Below are positions 43,943-52,223 of a DNA stretch of 64,000 bases, piece by piece. The notes beneath the pieces are model-generated. The model had not been told where the DNA came from. It saw only the letters and a list, made by a program, of their open reading frames with translations, and searched no databases. The stretch comes from Pseudomonadota bacterium (GTDB lineage Bacteria > Pseudomonadota > Alphaproteobacteria > Rhizobiales > Devosiaceae). The stretch covers positions 1 to 64,000 of the forward strand of contig JAEWGT010000013.1 in the NCBI GenBank assembly GCA_023388175.1. Reading direction: 5' to 3'. A program made the translations under genes and the position numbers. The stretch's first letter is position 1. Each line of letters begins with the position of its first letter.

Positions 43943-44533
43943 CTATTGCTTGGCGTCCTGTTCAGCGAGATAGCGCTCAAGCAACCCGCTGAGCGGGCTA
44001 TGCAACAGATCGCCATTGATGCGTGGCGGGGGACCGTAGCCGAAGGTGAAGTTGAACTGCCCACTGCGCTCGATCGTCAGATCAAGTATGGTCCAGGGCT
44101 CTTTTCCCCCCGTGGCCATGGCGTCGCGCAGCGCCAGCAACTTTTCCTTGCTCTCCCGGCTCAGCCGAAAATCGAGATCTTCCAGCGCGGCCCCGGGCTT
44201 ATGAGCCAATACAGACGCCTGGCTGCTGGAACGGCGTCCATCTTCGATCAGCACTTCATGATTGACCGCGATATAGACCCAGTCCCGGTCCTCCCACTCG
44301 CCGTCCTGCAGATCGGTGATGTCGCCAACGATACTGCGCACGGCATCGCTTTGGAGGGCGGTGAGTTCAGGCAGTGACTGGTTCTTGCCACGGTTGGAAA
44401 ACAGGCGGTTGAACATGGTCGGCTCACTCCGTGCAAAACTGTGGTTTGATTGATCGCCCGCTTGTGCCGTTGCGAGAAAAACTGGTGCCACAATACCGGC
44501 CAATGCAAATGCAGCGACGGCAAGGCGGTTCAA
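43943..44533 (-). CDS. DUF600 / YezG-like domain protein with a possible signal peptide
   Basis: The 196-residue frame starts at a TTG (44533) that overlaps the stop of a 37-codon gene as TTGA. Residues 1-26 make a convincing signal peptide (AVAAFALAGIVAPVFLATAQAGD). The C-terminal part, WTILDLTIERSGQFNFTFGYGPPPRINGD, resembles the DUF600/YezG fold found in immunity proteins of contact-dependent toxins. If the internal ATG at 44416 is used instead, the protein is cytoplasmic. Neither choice can be settled here, and the immunity assignment is tentative. Confidence 0.65.
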   Translation of the reverse strand: MNRLAVAAFALAGIVAPVFLATAQAGDQSNHSFARSEPTMFNRLFSNRGKNQSLPELTALQSDAVRSIVGDITDLQDGEWEDRDWVYIAVNHEVLIEDGRRSSSQASVLAHKPGAALEDLDFRLSRESKEKLLALRDAMATGGKEPWTILDLTIERSGQFNFTFGYGPPPRINGDLLHSPLSGLLERYLAEQDAKQ

Positions 44534-44643
44534 TGTCCGGCCCGCACGACAGCATAACCGGCTTCCCGGCGATTGATGCCGTCATGCAGCCTCGTTGCCA
44601 AAATGGCGCCACCTGTGGGTCGGACAATCAGTGGCGCGCGCAT
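44530..44643 (-). CDS. 37-codon gene coupled to the DUF600-like gene
   Basis: The ATG at 44643 has an excellent GAGGAG ribosome site six bases upstream. The product is 37 residues, MRAPLIVRPTGGAILATRLH then a basic middle and AGYAVVRAGH. Its TGA overlaps the TTG start of the next gene. The short basic peptide may be a leader that couples translation, or a small protein of its own. No homology was testable. Confidence 0.5.
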   Translation of the reverse strand: MRAPLIVRPTGGAILATRLHDGINRREAGYAVVRAGH

Positions 44644-44885
44644 CGCATTCTCCTCAGGCCAATCATGTTTCTGGAGATGAGACGATGCTGATGGCGCCGA
44701 CCTTGGCGGAGTGACGAAATTCCTCTCGAATCCGGTCGTCGGGTTCCCGCCCGCATAAATCTTGCTCCGCCAGACCAAACTTGGCGAGGCTTCCGGCGTC
44801 TAAATTTCAGAACCATCGAGGGTGGAGCGTTGATCATGCAAGCCGGAGCGGCGACAACAGAGCGTTCTTTGCGGGTAGGTGCAGT

Positions 44886-45212
44886 ATGATCTGGCGGGGT
44901 CTGATTGTTCACGGCATTCCTCTGGTCATCGCCATTGCAGCCGCACTGCTTCTGCTGCCCTGGATCATGGGCGCATCGGCAATCCAGGGAGATGCTGGAT
45001 CGCAAGGCTATACTGTCGGCCTCGTGGCGCTATTTCTTTATCCGGCGAGCTATCAGCTTCTCATCATTGCCTGGGGCATCTGCCGCTGGCGCCGCTGGAC
45101 CCTGGAACGCGTCTTTCTCCAACTGATCTGGGTCAGTCTGGTGCTTTTTGCAGGCGCGATGGCCTATGCCTTCGTTCAGTTGCAGCAATATCTGCAGATT
45201 TCAGCAGCCTGA
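44886..45212 (+). CDS. Small membrane protein of unknown function (108 aa)
   Basis: The ATG at 44886 starts MIWRGLIVHGIPLVIAIAAALLLLPWIMG, the first membrane span. Two further spans lie at about 43-63 (TVGLVALFLYPASYQLLIIAWG) and 76-98 (VFLQLIWVSLVLFAGAMAYAF). No known motif is visible. A longer frame from 44781 is unlikely to be used. It precedes the HEAT-repeat exported protein by 34 bases. Confidence 0.68.
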   Translation: MIWRGLIVHGIPLVIAIAAALLLLPWIMGASAIQGDAGSQGYTVGLVALFLYPASYQLLIIAWGICRWRRWTLERVFLQLIWVSLVLFAGAMAYAFVQLQQYLQISAA

Positions 45213-45246
45213 CCTGACCCGCGCCGTGAACCCAAGGAGGCCAAAA

Positions 45247-45858
45247 ATGCCAAAGCGCCACACAATTGGTCTGATCGCGCTGATCCTGTCTCTGGCGGTT
45301 TCGGCGCCGTCTGCCGATGAGCAGACTTTGACATCGCTGGCGGCGGCGGCAACGAGCCCCACCCTCGATGCCAAGGATTTCGCCAGTGATGTCAACGCGC
45401 AGCGGCTGAGACTGCTTCAGCACGCCCCCGATGCAGCCGACATCAGCGCAATCCCGGCATTGATCGACGCCTTTTCGCGGGCCGATTCGGAAATCCAGGA
45501 TGATGTGCTTGTGCTGCTTTCACACCTGCTGCCGCACAGTGGTGAACATCGGGCGATAATCCTGCAAACCGCGCATGCGGGTTTGGCTTCACCGGCCGTT
45601 CCGGTGCGCAAGGAAGCGCTGGACGTTTTTCGCCGCAGCGAGGACCCCGCCTTCATCCCGGTCATCATCGAGATGTTTGATGATCCCAGTGCGGATGTTC
45701 GTTATCAGGCGCTCCACACTATAGCGCCCTTCGCTGAAGCCGGCGGCTTTCCTGAAATTTATGAAGCCGTTTCCAGATTCCTCGATGACGACAATGAACG
45801 TCTCAGGTTCGCGGCGCGCTCCTTGATGAGGTTTGCCCCGCCGTCCGCAATGGACTGA
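45247..45858 (+). CDS. Exported HEAT-repeat protein
   Basis: The ATG at 45247 follows AAGGAGG. The 203-residue product has a signal peptide (hydrophobic 7-20, cleavage near SAPSADE) and an alpha-solenoid of about three to four helical pairs. Repeats have the form ISAIPALIDAFSRADSEIQDDVLVLL and PAFIPVIIEMFDDPSADVRYQALHTI. HEAT repeats bind other proteins, so it may scaffold a periplasmic complex of the neighbouring proteins; partner unknown. Confidence 0.8.
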   Translation: MPKRHTIGLIALILSLAVSAPSADEQTLTSLAAAATSPTLDAKDFASDVNAQRLRLLQHAPDAADISAIPALIDAFSRADSEIQDDVLVLLSHLLPHSGEHRAIILQTAHAGLASPAVPVRKEALDVFRRSEDPAFIPVIIEMFDDPSADVRYQALHTIAPFAEAGGFPEIYEAVSRFLDDDNERLRFAARSLMRFAPPSAMD

Positions 45859-45939
45859 AAATCGCACTGACGGGCACGTTTCGACCAAGCTCTTCGCGCT
45901 GGCAGGCGTCCTACTGGCAAACACGCTAGAGGATTATTC

Positions 45940-46482
45940 ATGCGCTTCACGCTTGCCTTCACGTTAGCCGCTCTTATCGCTGGCCCGGCCCACGCCCAGA
46001 TTGACACCGACTTCGCCGAAGCCAGCCGGATTTTTGGTCAGGTCGGCCCCTTCAATGTCGTTGACGACATTGAAGGAGAATGGCTGCCTCTCACCAAGCT
46101 TTCAAACCTGAATGGGGCCGAACCAGATCCGGGCCTGATCAGCAGCCTTATCGAGCGGTTTTGCAACAATGACACCGCTCGAGGCGCTGTATTCACCAGG
46201 GTTGACGACGCCAGTTTCGAGATGGTCGCTGCCAATTCGGGTGGCGAACTGATGTACAGGTTCGACTGGATCGGCGGGGCACAGTTCCACCGCAGCTTCG
46301 ATCCGGCAGCCGTTTTTGCCGCCTTCAAGCTCGACGCAATCGAGGGCGAAAGGGGCTCGGAACTGCGTGCCCGCACACTCGATGGCTTAAGCAATCTCGT
46401 CAACCTTTACCGCATCACGCCTGACCTTCTGGCGATGGCAGAACGGCAGCGCGTCGAAATCTACGGTCGCTGCCCACAGTGA
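45940..46482 (+). CDS. Exported protein of unknown function (180 aa)
   Basis: The signal peptide ends GPAHAQI. The mature domain contains FNVVDDIEGEWLPLTKLSNLNGAEPDP, two distant cysteines (ERFCNND, YGRCPQ) and an alpha/beta pattern. The family is not recognised. The ATG at 45940 follows AGAGGA. The next gene's frame overlaps its stop as GTGA (a GTG at 46479), so the two are probably coupled. Confidence 0.72.
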   Translation: MRFTLAFTLAALIAGPAHAQIDTDFAEASRIFGQVGPFNVVDDIEGEWLPLTKLSNLNGAEPDPGLISSLIERFCNNDTARGAVFTRVDDASFEMVAANSGGELMYRFDWIGGAQFHRSFDPAAVFAAFKLDAIEGERGSELRARTLDGLSNLVNLYRITPDLLAMAERQRVEIYGRCPQ

Positions 46483-46514
46483 CAGCGAGGCAGAACACGG
46501 TGGCGAGGACCAAA

Positions 46515-46922
46515 ATGCTAAAACGAACCGTATCGGTGTTGACGGTGGTCTGGTGGCTTACCCAGCCAGCAGCAGTGTTTGCTCTGCAAGAGCAACACGA
46601 TCGCTGCATGGCGGCAACGGACGGGGTCACCGTTGCCATGCTCGACTGCCTGGCTCTTGCCGTCGATGAGGCAGACGCGGCCTTGGAAGCCAGCCAGGAT
46701 AGCCTGTTGCAATCCGTCAATTCGGAACTGGAAACGAAGCTGCGTGTCGCTCAGCAGGAATGGGCATCATACCGCAACAGCACGTGCCAGACGGAAGCCG
46801 CCGCTGCTGGATCGGGCAGCTTTTCAAATGTGGCATTTCTCGACTGCCATCTGAGGATCACCTGGGAAAGGCAGAAATGGCTGGAGCGCCTATCGGAAAA
46901 CCCGGACCTCTTCGACCAGTGA
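46515..46922 (+). CDS. LprI-like exported protein (DUF1311, lysozyme-inhibitor type)
   Basis: The product of about 135 residues has a signal peptide and then the DUF1311/LprI pattern: four cysteines spread over QEQHDRCMAATDG, MLDCLALAVDEAD, RNSTCQTEA and FLDCHLRITWERQKWLE. Family members such as LprI of mycobacteria inhibit lysozyme. I start at ATG 46515 after GAGGACC; the frame also opens at the GTG overlapping the previous stop. It closes the exported-protein array. Confidence 0.8.
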   Translation: MLKRTVSVLTVVWWLTQPAAVFALQEQHDRCMAATDGVTVAMLDCLALAVDEADAALEASQDSLLQSVNSELETKLRVAQQEWASYRNSTCQTEAAAAGSGSFSNVAFLDCHLRITWERQKWLERLSENPDLFDQ

Positions 46923-47294
46923 CCAAGCTCAAAAGGAGCCTGGTCACCTTCTGGATCACCCTGACGCTTTACCGCGCCCGCTGTGTGACCCGATGTCTGT
47001 TTCTGGGGTCCGTGAAGACCAGCCGAGCGACCAATTTGAGGCGGGTTACCGGTCGGCAGCAAGCGCCCCATCGTGCCTGGCCCCACCGCCCCATTCTGGC
47101 CGTTACGAGAACCCCTGCGTTTTCCGAAAGCGGACATCAGAGAATGGCCGCCCTAACGGCAAGGTTGGGGTTGGGAGGGAACTGGCGGCTATCGGATCGG
47201 TCGGTGGAATAGCGGACGGGCGCTGCACACTTGGTTAGAACTCTGGTTGCCCCTAAACTCGGCGTCGGTTGCCACGGCGGTAGAGTAGAGAAAA
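46923..47294. other. Intergenic stretch with a dispersed repeat
   Basis: About 370 bases without a supported gene. It holds one copy of the 18-bp motif described separately (47087-47104). Open frames are Arg/Pro-rich and without ribosome sites. The promoter of the phosphotransferase gene probably lies near the right end. Confidence 0.4.
47087..47104 (+). repeat. Dispersed 18-bp intergenic motif, copy 1
   Basis: CGCCCCATTCTGGCCGTT matches three other intergenic copies at 48303, 53227 and 54031, with consensus CGCCCCATTYCGGCCRTT and a few mismatches. All are in the same orientation. Confidence 0.6.
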
Positions 47295-48218
47295 ATGCCA
47301 AGCTCATCTTATGTCGATGAAGACGGGCTTCTCGCCATTCTCGAAAACTATGACATCGGCACTCTCGGCGCCTTTCGCCACTTTGCCCATGGCGCCGGAC
47401 AGACCACGTTATTGCTCGAGACCAGTCAGGGGGAAGCGGTCTTGCGGCTCTATGAGAACCGCACTCTTGCTCACGTCAATTTCGAGGCGCAACTAATCGC
47501 CTTTCTTTCCAGCCGCGCCTATCCCGTCCCCGAAATCATCGAGGCTCGCGACGGTGGACGCGTCGGCCTTTTTCAAGGCAAGCCGTACGTTCTGCTCGAA
47601 TTTGTTGGTGGCGAACACTGCCAGAATCCGAATGCCGAGATAGATGCTGCAGCCCTTTCCGCTATTGTTGAAGCCGTGGCTCAACTCCACAATTTGACGG
47701 TCGGAGCGGCACTGACCTTCGCCCATGACCGCGTGCCTTTCGACACGACTTATGGCTGGCAACAATTTCAACGGAAGCATGGGGCTCTAGCGACCGCCTC
47801 GGAAAGCCTTCGCTTCAAGGCGGCCCTGGATGCTCTTGAGTTCCCCGAAGGCCTGCCCAAGGGGATTTGTCACGCTGACCTTAACCACGCTAATTTCCTG
47901 CTGAGTGGTGGCACCATCGCATCCGTCCTCGATTTCGACATGAGCTTTTACGGGCCCGTGATCTACGACATTGCCAGCTTGATCTATTGGTGGGCTATGC
48001 CTCCCAACGAGCCGGTCAGAACTGACACGGCCCGGTTGATTGTTGCGGACTACCGCAAGCACCGCAACTTGCTCGACCTCGAAGCGTCTCACATCGGGGA
48101 TGCGGTGAAGCTGATCGTCCTTCTTGGCATTGCCTGGGGCGATCATTCCGAAATCGAAGCCGAACTTGATCGCGTTGACGAACTTTTTGCCGGAGACTGG
48201 CTGTCACCACGCGGCTAG
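47295..48218 (+). CDS. Homoserine kinase / choline kinase-like phosphotransferase
   Basis: The 307-residue protein has the APH fold. The N-lobe ATP region reads HGAGQTTLLLETSQGEAVLRLYE and the hinge KPYVLLEFVGGE. The catalytic loop is GICHADLNHANFLL (about residues 190-203) and the metal-binding DFD lies in ASVLDFDMSFYGPVIYDIA. It resembles ThrB2-type homoserine kinases and related small-molecule kinases. The true substrate (homoserine, a sugar or an amino alcohol) is not decided by sequence. It is transcribed alone. Confidence 0.85.
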   Translation: MPSSSYVDEDGLLAILENYDIGTLGAFRHFAHGAGQTTLLLETSQGEAVLRLYENRTLAHVNFEAQLIAFLSSRAYPVPEIIEARDGGRVGLFQGKPYVLLEFVGGEHCQNPNAEIDAAALSAIVEAVAQLHNLTVGAALTFAHDRVPFDTTYGWQQFQRKHGALATASESLRFKAALDALEFPEGLPKGICHADLNHANFLLSGGTIASVLDFDMSFYGPVIYDIASLIYWWAMPPNEPVRTDTARLIVADYRKHRNLLDLEASHIGDAVKLIVLLGIAWGDHSEIEAELDRVDELFAGDWLSPRG

Positions 48219-48302
48219 GTGCGCCCGTCAATGTCCGATAGTGACAAAAGACGCTGACGCAGCTTCTGACCGCACTGGGGTCGGCTGCCGCCAGACCCAA
48301 CG

Positions 48303-48320
48303 CGCCCCATTCCGGCCATT
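48303..48320 (+). repeat. Dispersed 18-bp intergenic motif, copy 2
   Basis: CGCCCCATTCCGGCCATT lies between the convergent phosphotransferase and racemase-like genes, in the same orientation as the other three copies. Confidence 0.6.
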
Positions 48321-48363
48321 CATGCTGCCTTGCAATTTCTCAAAGGTTGCCTCTGGATGGGCG

Positions 48364-49038
48364 CTAGGTGAAGGCCACGTTCTCGCAGTAATCCAGCGCC
48401 GCTTCCAGTCCGTCGATGAATTGTATGGCGAGGGTTTCGGTCAGCTCCTGGCGCCGCCCGGCATAGGCTCCCGAACCGAGCACGATGGCGCCGGAACCGG
48501 ACGCCCGCGATACCGCGACCACGGAGGCCAGGGCAGTCTCGGCCCTCTCCGTCATGGCGGCCGTTTCGGAAACGCCGATGCCCGTCGCGCGCACCGTGCA
48601 GCGCTCGCTCATGCCATAGACATTCACAAGGGCCAGAATAGTGGGCACGGCCGCTTCGACCGTGGTGACGACATCAAATCGCGCATGGTGCGCGGCAGCG
48701 GCCCTGATGCCGGCCTCGGCCAGGCTGATGACTGGCGCGGATAGCGCCGCGCGCGCCTCGGCAATGGCGATGTCATCGAAGCAGGCGAGGATATAGCCAT
48801 CATAGCCGGCGCCGGCCCCTCCGATGAGCTCAAGCACATGTGGAACCGCCGCAGCGCGGTCCTGCGGCGTTTCGATGGCGAAGGGACCCCGCTTTGGATT
48901 GACGACATCCAGTGCTGTGCCCGGTGCGGCACAGGCCTCGGCGGACCGGCGCACCCGCTCGGTCACGGCGGTATTGGTATTGGGGTTGATGACCAGCAGT
49001 CGCCTGCTGGCCATGGGTTGCGCAGGGCGGTCCATCAT
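48364..49038 (-). CDS. Asp/Glu/hydantoin racemase-family protein
   Basis: The protein of 224 residues begins with LLVINPNTNTAVTERV, the family N-terminus, and has the first catalytic cysteine C86 in GYILACFDD. The second catalytic cysteine, normally in LGCAGM, is a serine here (GSG at about 188-190 in AIVLGSGAYAG), so a two-base racemase mechanism may not work. An isomerase or lyase activity is possible. The ATG overlaps the TRAP permease stop, so it belongs to the TRAP operon and should act on the imported compound. Confidence 0.82.
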   Translation of the reverse strand: MMDRPAQPMASRRLLVINPNTNTAVTERVRRSAEACAAPGTALDVVNPKRGPFAIETPQDRAAAVPHVLELIGGAGAGYDGYILACFDDIAIAEARAALSAPVISLAEAGIRAAAAHHARFDVVTTVEAAVPTILALVNVYGMSERCTVRATGIGVSETAAMTERAETALASVVAVSRASGSGAIVLGSGAYAGRRQELTETLAIQFIDGLEAALDYCENVAFT

Positions 49039-50336
49039 CGCCCGGCCAGCCTGTCGGGCAGCCACATGACGATATCGGGCACCAGCATGGTCAGGATGAC
49101 GAATCCGATCATCACCCCCACATAGGGAAGCGCGCCCTTGATGACATCGTTGAAACTGCCGCCATCGCGCCTGAGGCCATGCACCACGAACAGATTCATG
49201 CCCACAGGTGGCGTGATCAGGGCGATCTCGCACATCAGGATGATGAAGATGCCAAACCAAATGGGATCGACGCCGGCGGCGACAACGATGGGCACGGCTA
49301 TCGGCACGGTCAGCACCAGCATCGACATGGCATCCATGAACATGCCCAGCACGATGTAGAAGACGGTCAGCACGAGCAGCAGGCTAAAGGCGTCGAGCCC
49401 GAAGCCCGCCACCCATTGCGTGACCACCTGCGTCGCCCCCAGCATGGAAATGGTGACATTGAGCAGCAGAGCGCAGGTGAGCACGATCACGGTCATGCCC
49501 GTGGTGCGCGCCGCCTGCATGCAGCAATTGAGCAGCAGCGTCCAGCTCAGCCGCTTCATCACTGCAACGATGCCCAGGGCAATGACCACGCCCAGCGCAG
49601 CGGATTCCGTAGGGGTGGCCAGTCCGCCATAGATGGAGCCCATCACCACCCCGAAGATCAGCAGGGGTGGGAACAGATATTTCAGGTGCCCCAGCTTGGT
49701 GCGCAACGGGAGCTTGGGCTGCCCGACATCGCGGCCGCTCCGGCCCTGGAAGACTGCGATATAGAGCGAAAAGCACAGAGCCAGCAGGATGCCGGGGACA
49801 AGACCGGCGGCAAACAATTGCCCCACCGAGGCATTGGCCAGGCTGCCATAGACCAGCAGGTTGATCGAGGGCGGGATCAATATGCCCAGCGTGCCGCCTG
49901 CCGCCAGCGACCCCAGCGAGGCGCTGATCGGATAGTTGCGCTGGTTGAGGGCGGGCAAGGCGATGGTGCCCACCGTTGCCGCCGTTGCCACCGAGGAGCC
50001 TGACGTGGCCGAGAACAGCGCGCTGGTGGCGATATTGGTGTGCAGCAGGCCACCGGGCAGCCGATCGAGCCACACCGCAAGGGCGTCGAACATCTTGTCG
50101 GCAATGCCGCCGCGCAGCAGCAGTTCGCCGAGCAGCATGAACAGCGGGATGGCCAGGATCGAGGGTGAGTTGAGGCTGGTCCAGACCACGCCGCCCATCA
50201 CGTCGACCAGCGGCATGCCGTAAAACACCAATCCGCCCAGCACCCCTACGACGACGATGGCAACGGCCACCGGAATGCTCAGGAACATCAGGCCGAGCAT
50301 GATGGCAAAGCCAATTCCGACGATCGCGATGCTCAT
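49035..50336 (-). CDS. dctM: TRAP transporter large permease subunit
   Basis: The 433-residue integral membrane protein of the DctM family has about 12-14 spans, with LNSPSILAIPLFMLLGELLLRGGIAD and the family motif GSLAAGGTLGILIPPSINLLVYGSLANASVGQLF. It transports organic acids with Na+ in partnership with DctQ and the binding protein. Its start overlaps the dctQ stop (ATGA), and its stop overlaps the downstream racemase-like gene. Confidence 0.95.
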   Translation of the reverse strand: MSIAIVGIGFAIMLGLMFLSIPVAVAIVVVGVLGGLVFYGMPLVDVMGGVVWTSLNSPSILAIPLFMLLGELLLRGGIADKMFDALAVWLDRLPGGLLHTNIATSALFSATSGSSVATAATVGTIALPALNQRNYPISASLGSLAAGGTLGILIPPSINLLVYGSLANASVGQLFAAGLVPGILLALCFSLYIAVFQGRSGRDVGQPKLPLRTKLGHLKYLFPPLLIFGVVMGSIYGGLATPTESAALGVVIALGIVAVMKRLSWTLLLNCCMQAARTTGMTVIVLTCALLLNVTISMLGATQVVTQWVAGFGLDAFSLLLVLTVFYIVLGMFMDAMSMLVLTVPIAVPIVVAAGVDPIWFGIFIILMCEIALITPPVGMNLFVVHGLRRDGGSFNDVIKGALPYVGVMIGFVILTMLVPDIVMWLPDRLAGR

Positions 50337-50902
50337 GGCTGCACCCCTTCGCGCGTCTTGAGGTCGGCCAGTTCGGCCTCCAGCTCATCCTGTGGCGAGC
50401 CGGGTCCGTATTTTCGGTCCAGCGTCGTCCAGTCCCTCCGGAACGCCAGCAGTGTGGCCCGCGCCGCGATCACCAGCGTCCCGGCGGTGAAGGTCAGCAT
50501 GGCGACCAGCCACACGGCCTGCGGATAGATGAGGGGCGTTGCCCAGGGCGTCTGGGCAGTGGAGCGATAGGCCAGCGTGTCCTGCACGGTCTTGAAGGTG
50601 AAGTAGAGCAGGAACGAGGCCAGCAGGCCCAGGGAAATCGCCGCGACCGTGTTGAGAACGGCCCGTGCCCGCAATGGCAGCTTTCCATGCAGGATATTGA
50701 TGCGGATATGGGCCTGCTCACAGGCGGCGACGAGGAAAGCCAGCGGCGCGACGACGGCCACGGCATAGCCGCCCAACTCGTCGATGCCGCCCATTGAGTG
50801 GGAGAAGAACTTCCGCAGGATAGTCTCTGCGGCAATCGCGAATGATAGCGTGATCATGATCACGCCAAACGTGATGCCAGACAGCTGGGCCAGGCGTTTC
50901 AT
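50333..50902 (-). CDS. dctQ: TRAP transporter small permease subunit
   Basis: The 189-residue protein has four hydrophobic spans in the DctQ order, beginning LAQLSGITFGVIMITLSFAIAAETILRKFF and ending with an acidic tail. The ATG at 50902 follows GGGGAGAAGAACC; a longer frame to 50995 is not needed. Co-translated with dctM. Confidence 0.9.
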   Translation of the reverse strand: MKRLAQLSGITFGVIMITLSFAIAAETILRKFFSHSMGGIDELGGYAVAVVAPLAFLVAACEQAHIRINILHGKLPLRARAVLNTVAAISLGLLASFLLYFTFKTVQDTLAYRSTAQTPWATPLIYPQAVWLVAMLTFTAGTLVIAARATLLAFRRDWTTLDRKYGPGSPQDELEAELADLKTREGVQP

Positions 50903-50925
50903 GGTTCTTCTCCCCTTGGCTGGTG

Positions 50926-51963
50926 TCAGAGGCCGAGCTGTACGCCGACCGTCTCGCGCCACGTGGCTTCGCATTCGGCAAAGACCGCATTGCACTGCTC
51001 AGCCCAGACTGGCAGGGACACTTCACCCACGGCTGCGGCGACGGTCGCCACATCGGCCTCGGACACGGGCGCCTGCTTGAGGCTATAGGAGGTGGCGAGC
51101 GAACAGGGCGTCTCGCCGCTATTGCAGCGCATTGCGTCGGCATAGAGTTCTTCGGAATAGGCCCAGATGTCGTCGGTCAGGGCCGAAATGGCCGCCTGCA
51201 GCTTTTCCTGGTCCTCGGCGGACATGGTGTTCCACTTGTCGAGGTTAATGGCATAGCCGTTCACGGCCATCTGCAGGGCCAGGGGCAGGACCGTCGTGGT
51301 GGCTTCCGGCCAGCCGCCCGAATTGGCAGATGCCGGACCGGTGACTGCACAATCGACCACGCCACGCGCCAGCGACTGCTGCACTTCGCCAAAGGGCATC
51401 GGCACACCGGTTGCGCCGAGGCCAGCCATGAAGTTGGCGGCACTCTGGTCGCCGACGCGCACCTTGAGACCGTGCAGTTCAGCCAGTCCCGAGATTTCGG
51501 GTTTGCAGAAGATGATCTGCGGGCCAGCCGGCCAGACGCCGAGCAGCTTGGCATTGAACTGTGTCTGCAGGCGCTGGTCGACAGTGTCGTAAAAGGCGTC
51601 GATATGGGCGCGGCCGCTTTCATAGCTGGTGTTGAGGCCGATCAGGTCCATGCCCAGGATCGAGGGTTCGTCACGGCTCACCTGAGGGCCGCGAATGGAG
51701 ACAATGTCGAAAAGGCCCGACTTGAGAACCCGCAGGCCATCGGAGTCCGGGATACCGGCAACATCCACCGGCAGATACTGCACGGACACATCGAGACCGG
51801 CATTCTCGGCGAGGGCCTCGAAGAAGGGTTGCTCCTTGTTCTGGGCGATAAGCCCCGAGCCGGCCGGCTGGCCAAGCACCTTGAACGACAGCGACTGCGC
51901 ATAGGCGGCGGGAGCGAACAGCGTGGCGACGGCCAAGGCTGTCAGGATCGAACGGGTGATCAT
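50926..51963 (-). CDS. dctP: TRAP transporter substrate-binding protein
   Basis: The 345-residue periplasmic protein has a signal peptide ending AAYAQS. It shows the DctP/TRAP pattern with LKSGLFDIVSIRGPQVS and a GLKVRVGDQSAANFMAGLGATGVPMPFGEVQQSLARGVVDCA core, where the conserved arginine (VRVGD) binds a ligand carboxylate. An organic acid is thus the likely substrate. It is the first gene of the operon, behind two putative RpiR operators. Confidence 0.9.
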   Translation of the reverse strand: MITRSILTALAVATLFAPAAYAQSLSFKVLGQPAGSGLIAQNKEQPFFEALAENAGLDVSVQYLPVDVAGIPDSDGLRVLKSGLFDIVSIRGPQVSRDEPSILGMDLIGLNTSYESGRAHIDAFYDTVDQRLQTQFNAKLLGVWPAGPQIIFCKPEISGLAELHGLKVRVGDQSAANFMAGLGATGVPMPFGEVQQSLARGVVDCAVTGPASANSGGWPEATTTVLPLALQMAVNGYAINLDKWNTMSAEDQEKLQAAISALTDDIWAYSEELYADAMRCNSGETPCSLATSYSLKQAPVSEADVATVAAAVGEVSLPVWAEQCNAVFAECEATWRETVGVQLGL

Positions 51964-52096
51964 ATCAATTGCCTTCCTGGTCAGTACCGCAACCGATCCC
52001 ATGATCTGTGCGGCGGACTATTCCTGAAGCCCCAAAGGGCCGCCAACCGGTTTGGCTGGCCACTCAAGCAATGCAGATTTCATGCCAGAATAGTAT

Positions 52097-52157
52097 GAAA
52101 TCCAAGTTTCTTAGGTATTTCAGGCGCTTGGAAAGAATTTTGAGAAATTCTGGTTTC
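52097..52157 (-). promoter_or_regulatory. Two GAAA-N6-TTTC operators before the TRAP operon
   Basis: GAAATCCAAGTTTC (52097-52110) and GAAATTCTGGTTTC (52144-52157) share the same half-sites; the second sits in the larger inverted repeat TGAGAAA/TTTCTCA (52141-52160). Their centres are 47 bp apart. A third copy precedes the RpiR gene. They probably bind that regulator and control dctP. Confidence 0.6.
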
Positions 52158-52223
52158 TCAACGTGAAGCAAATTTGATTACGGTTTCAGCATTTTGTCGC
52201 CTTGCTGCCATTTAAGGCGGCAG

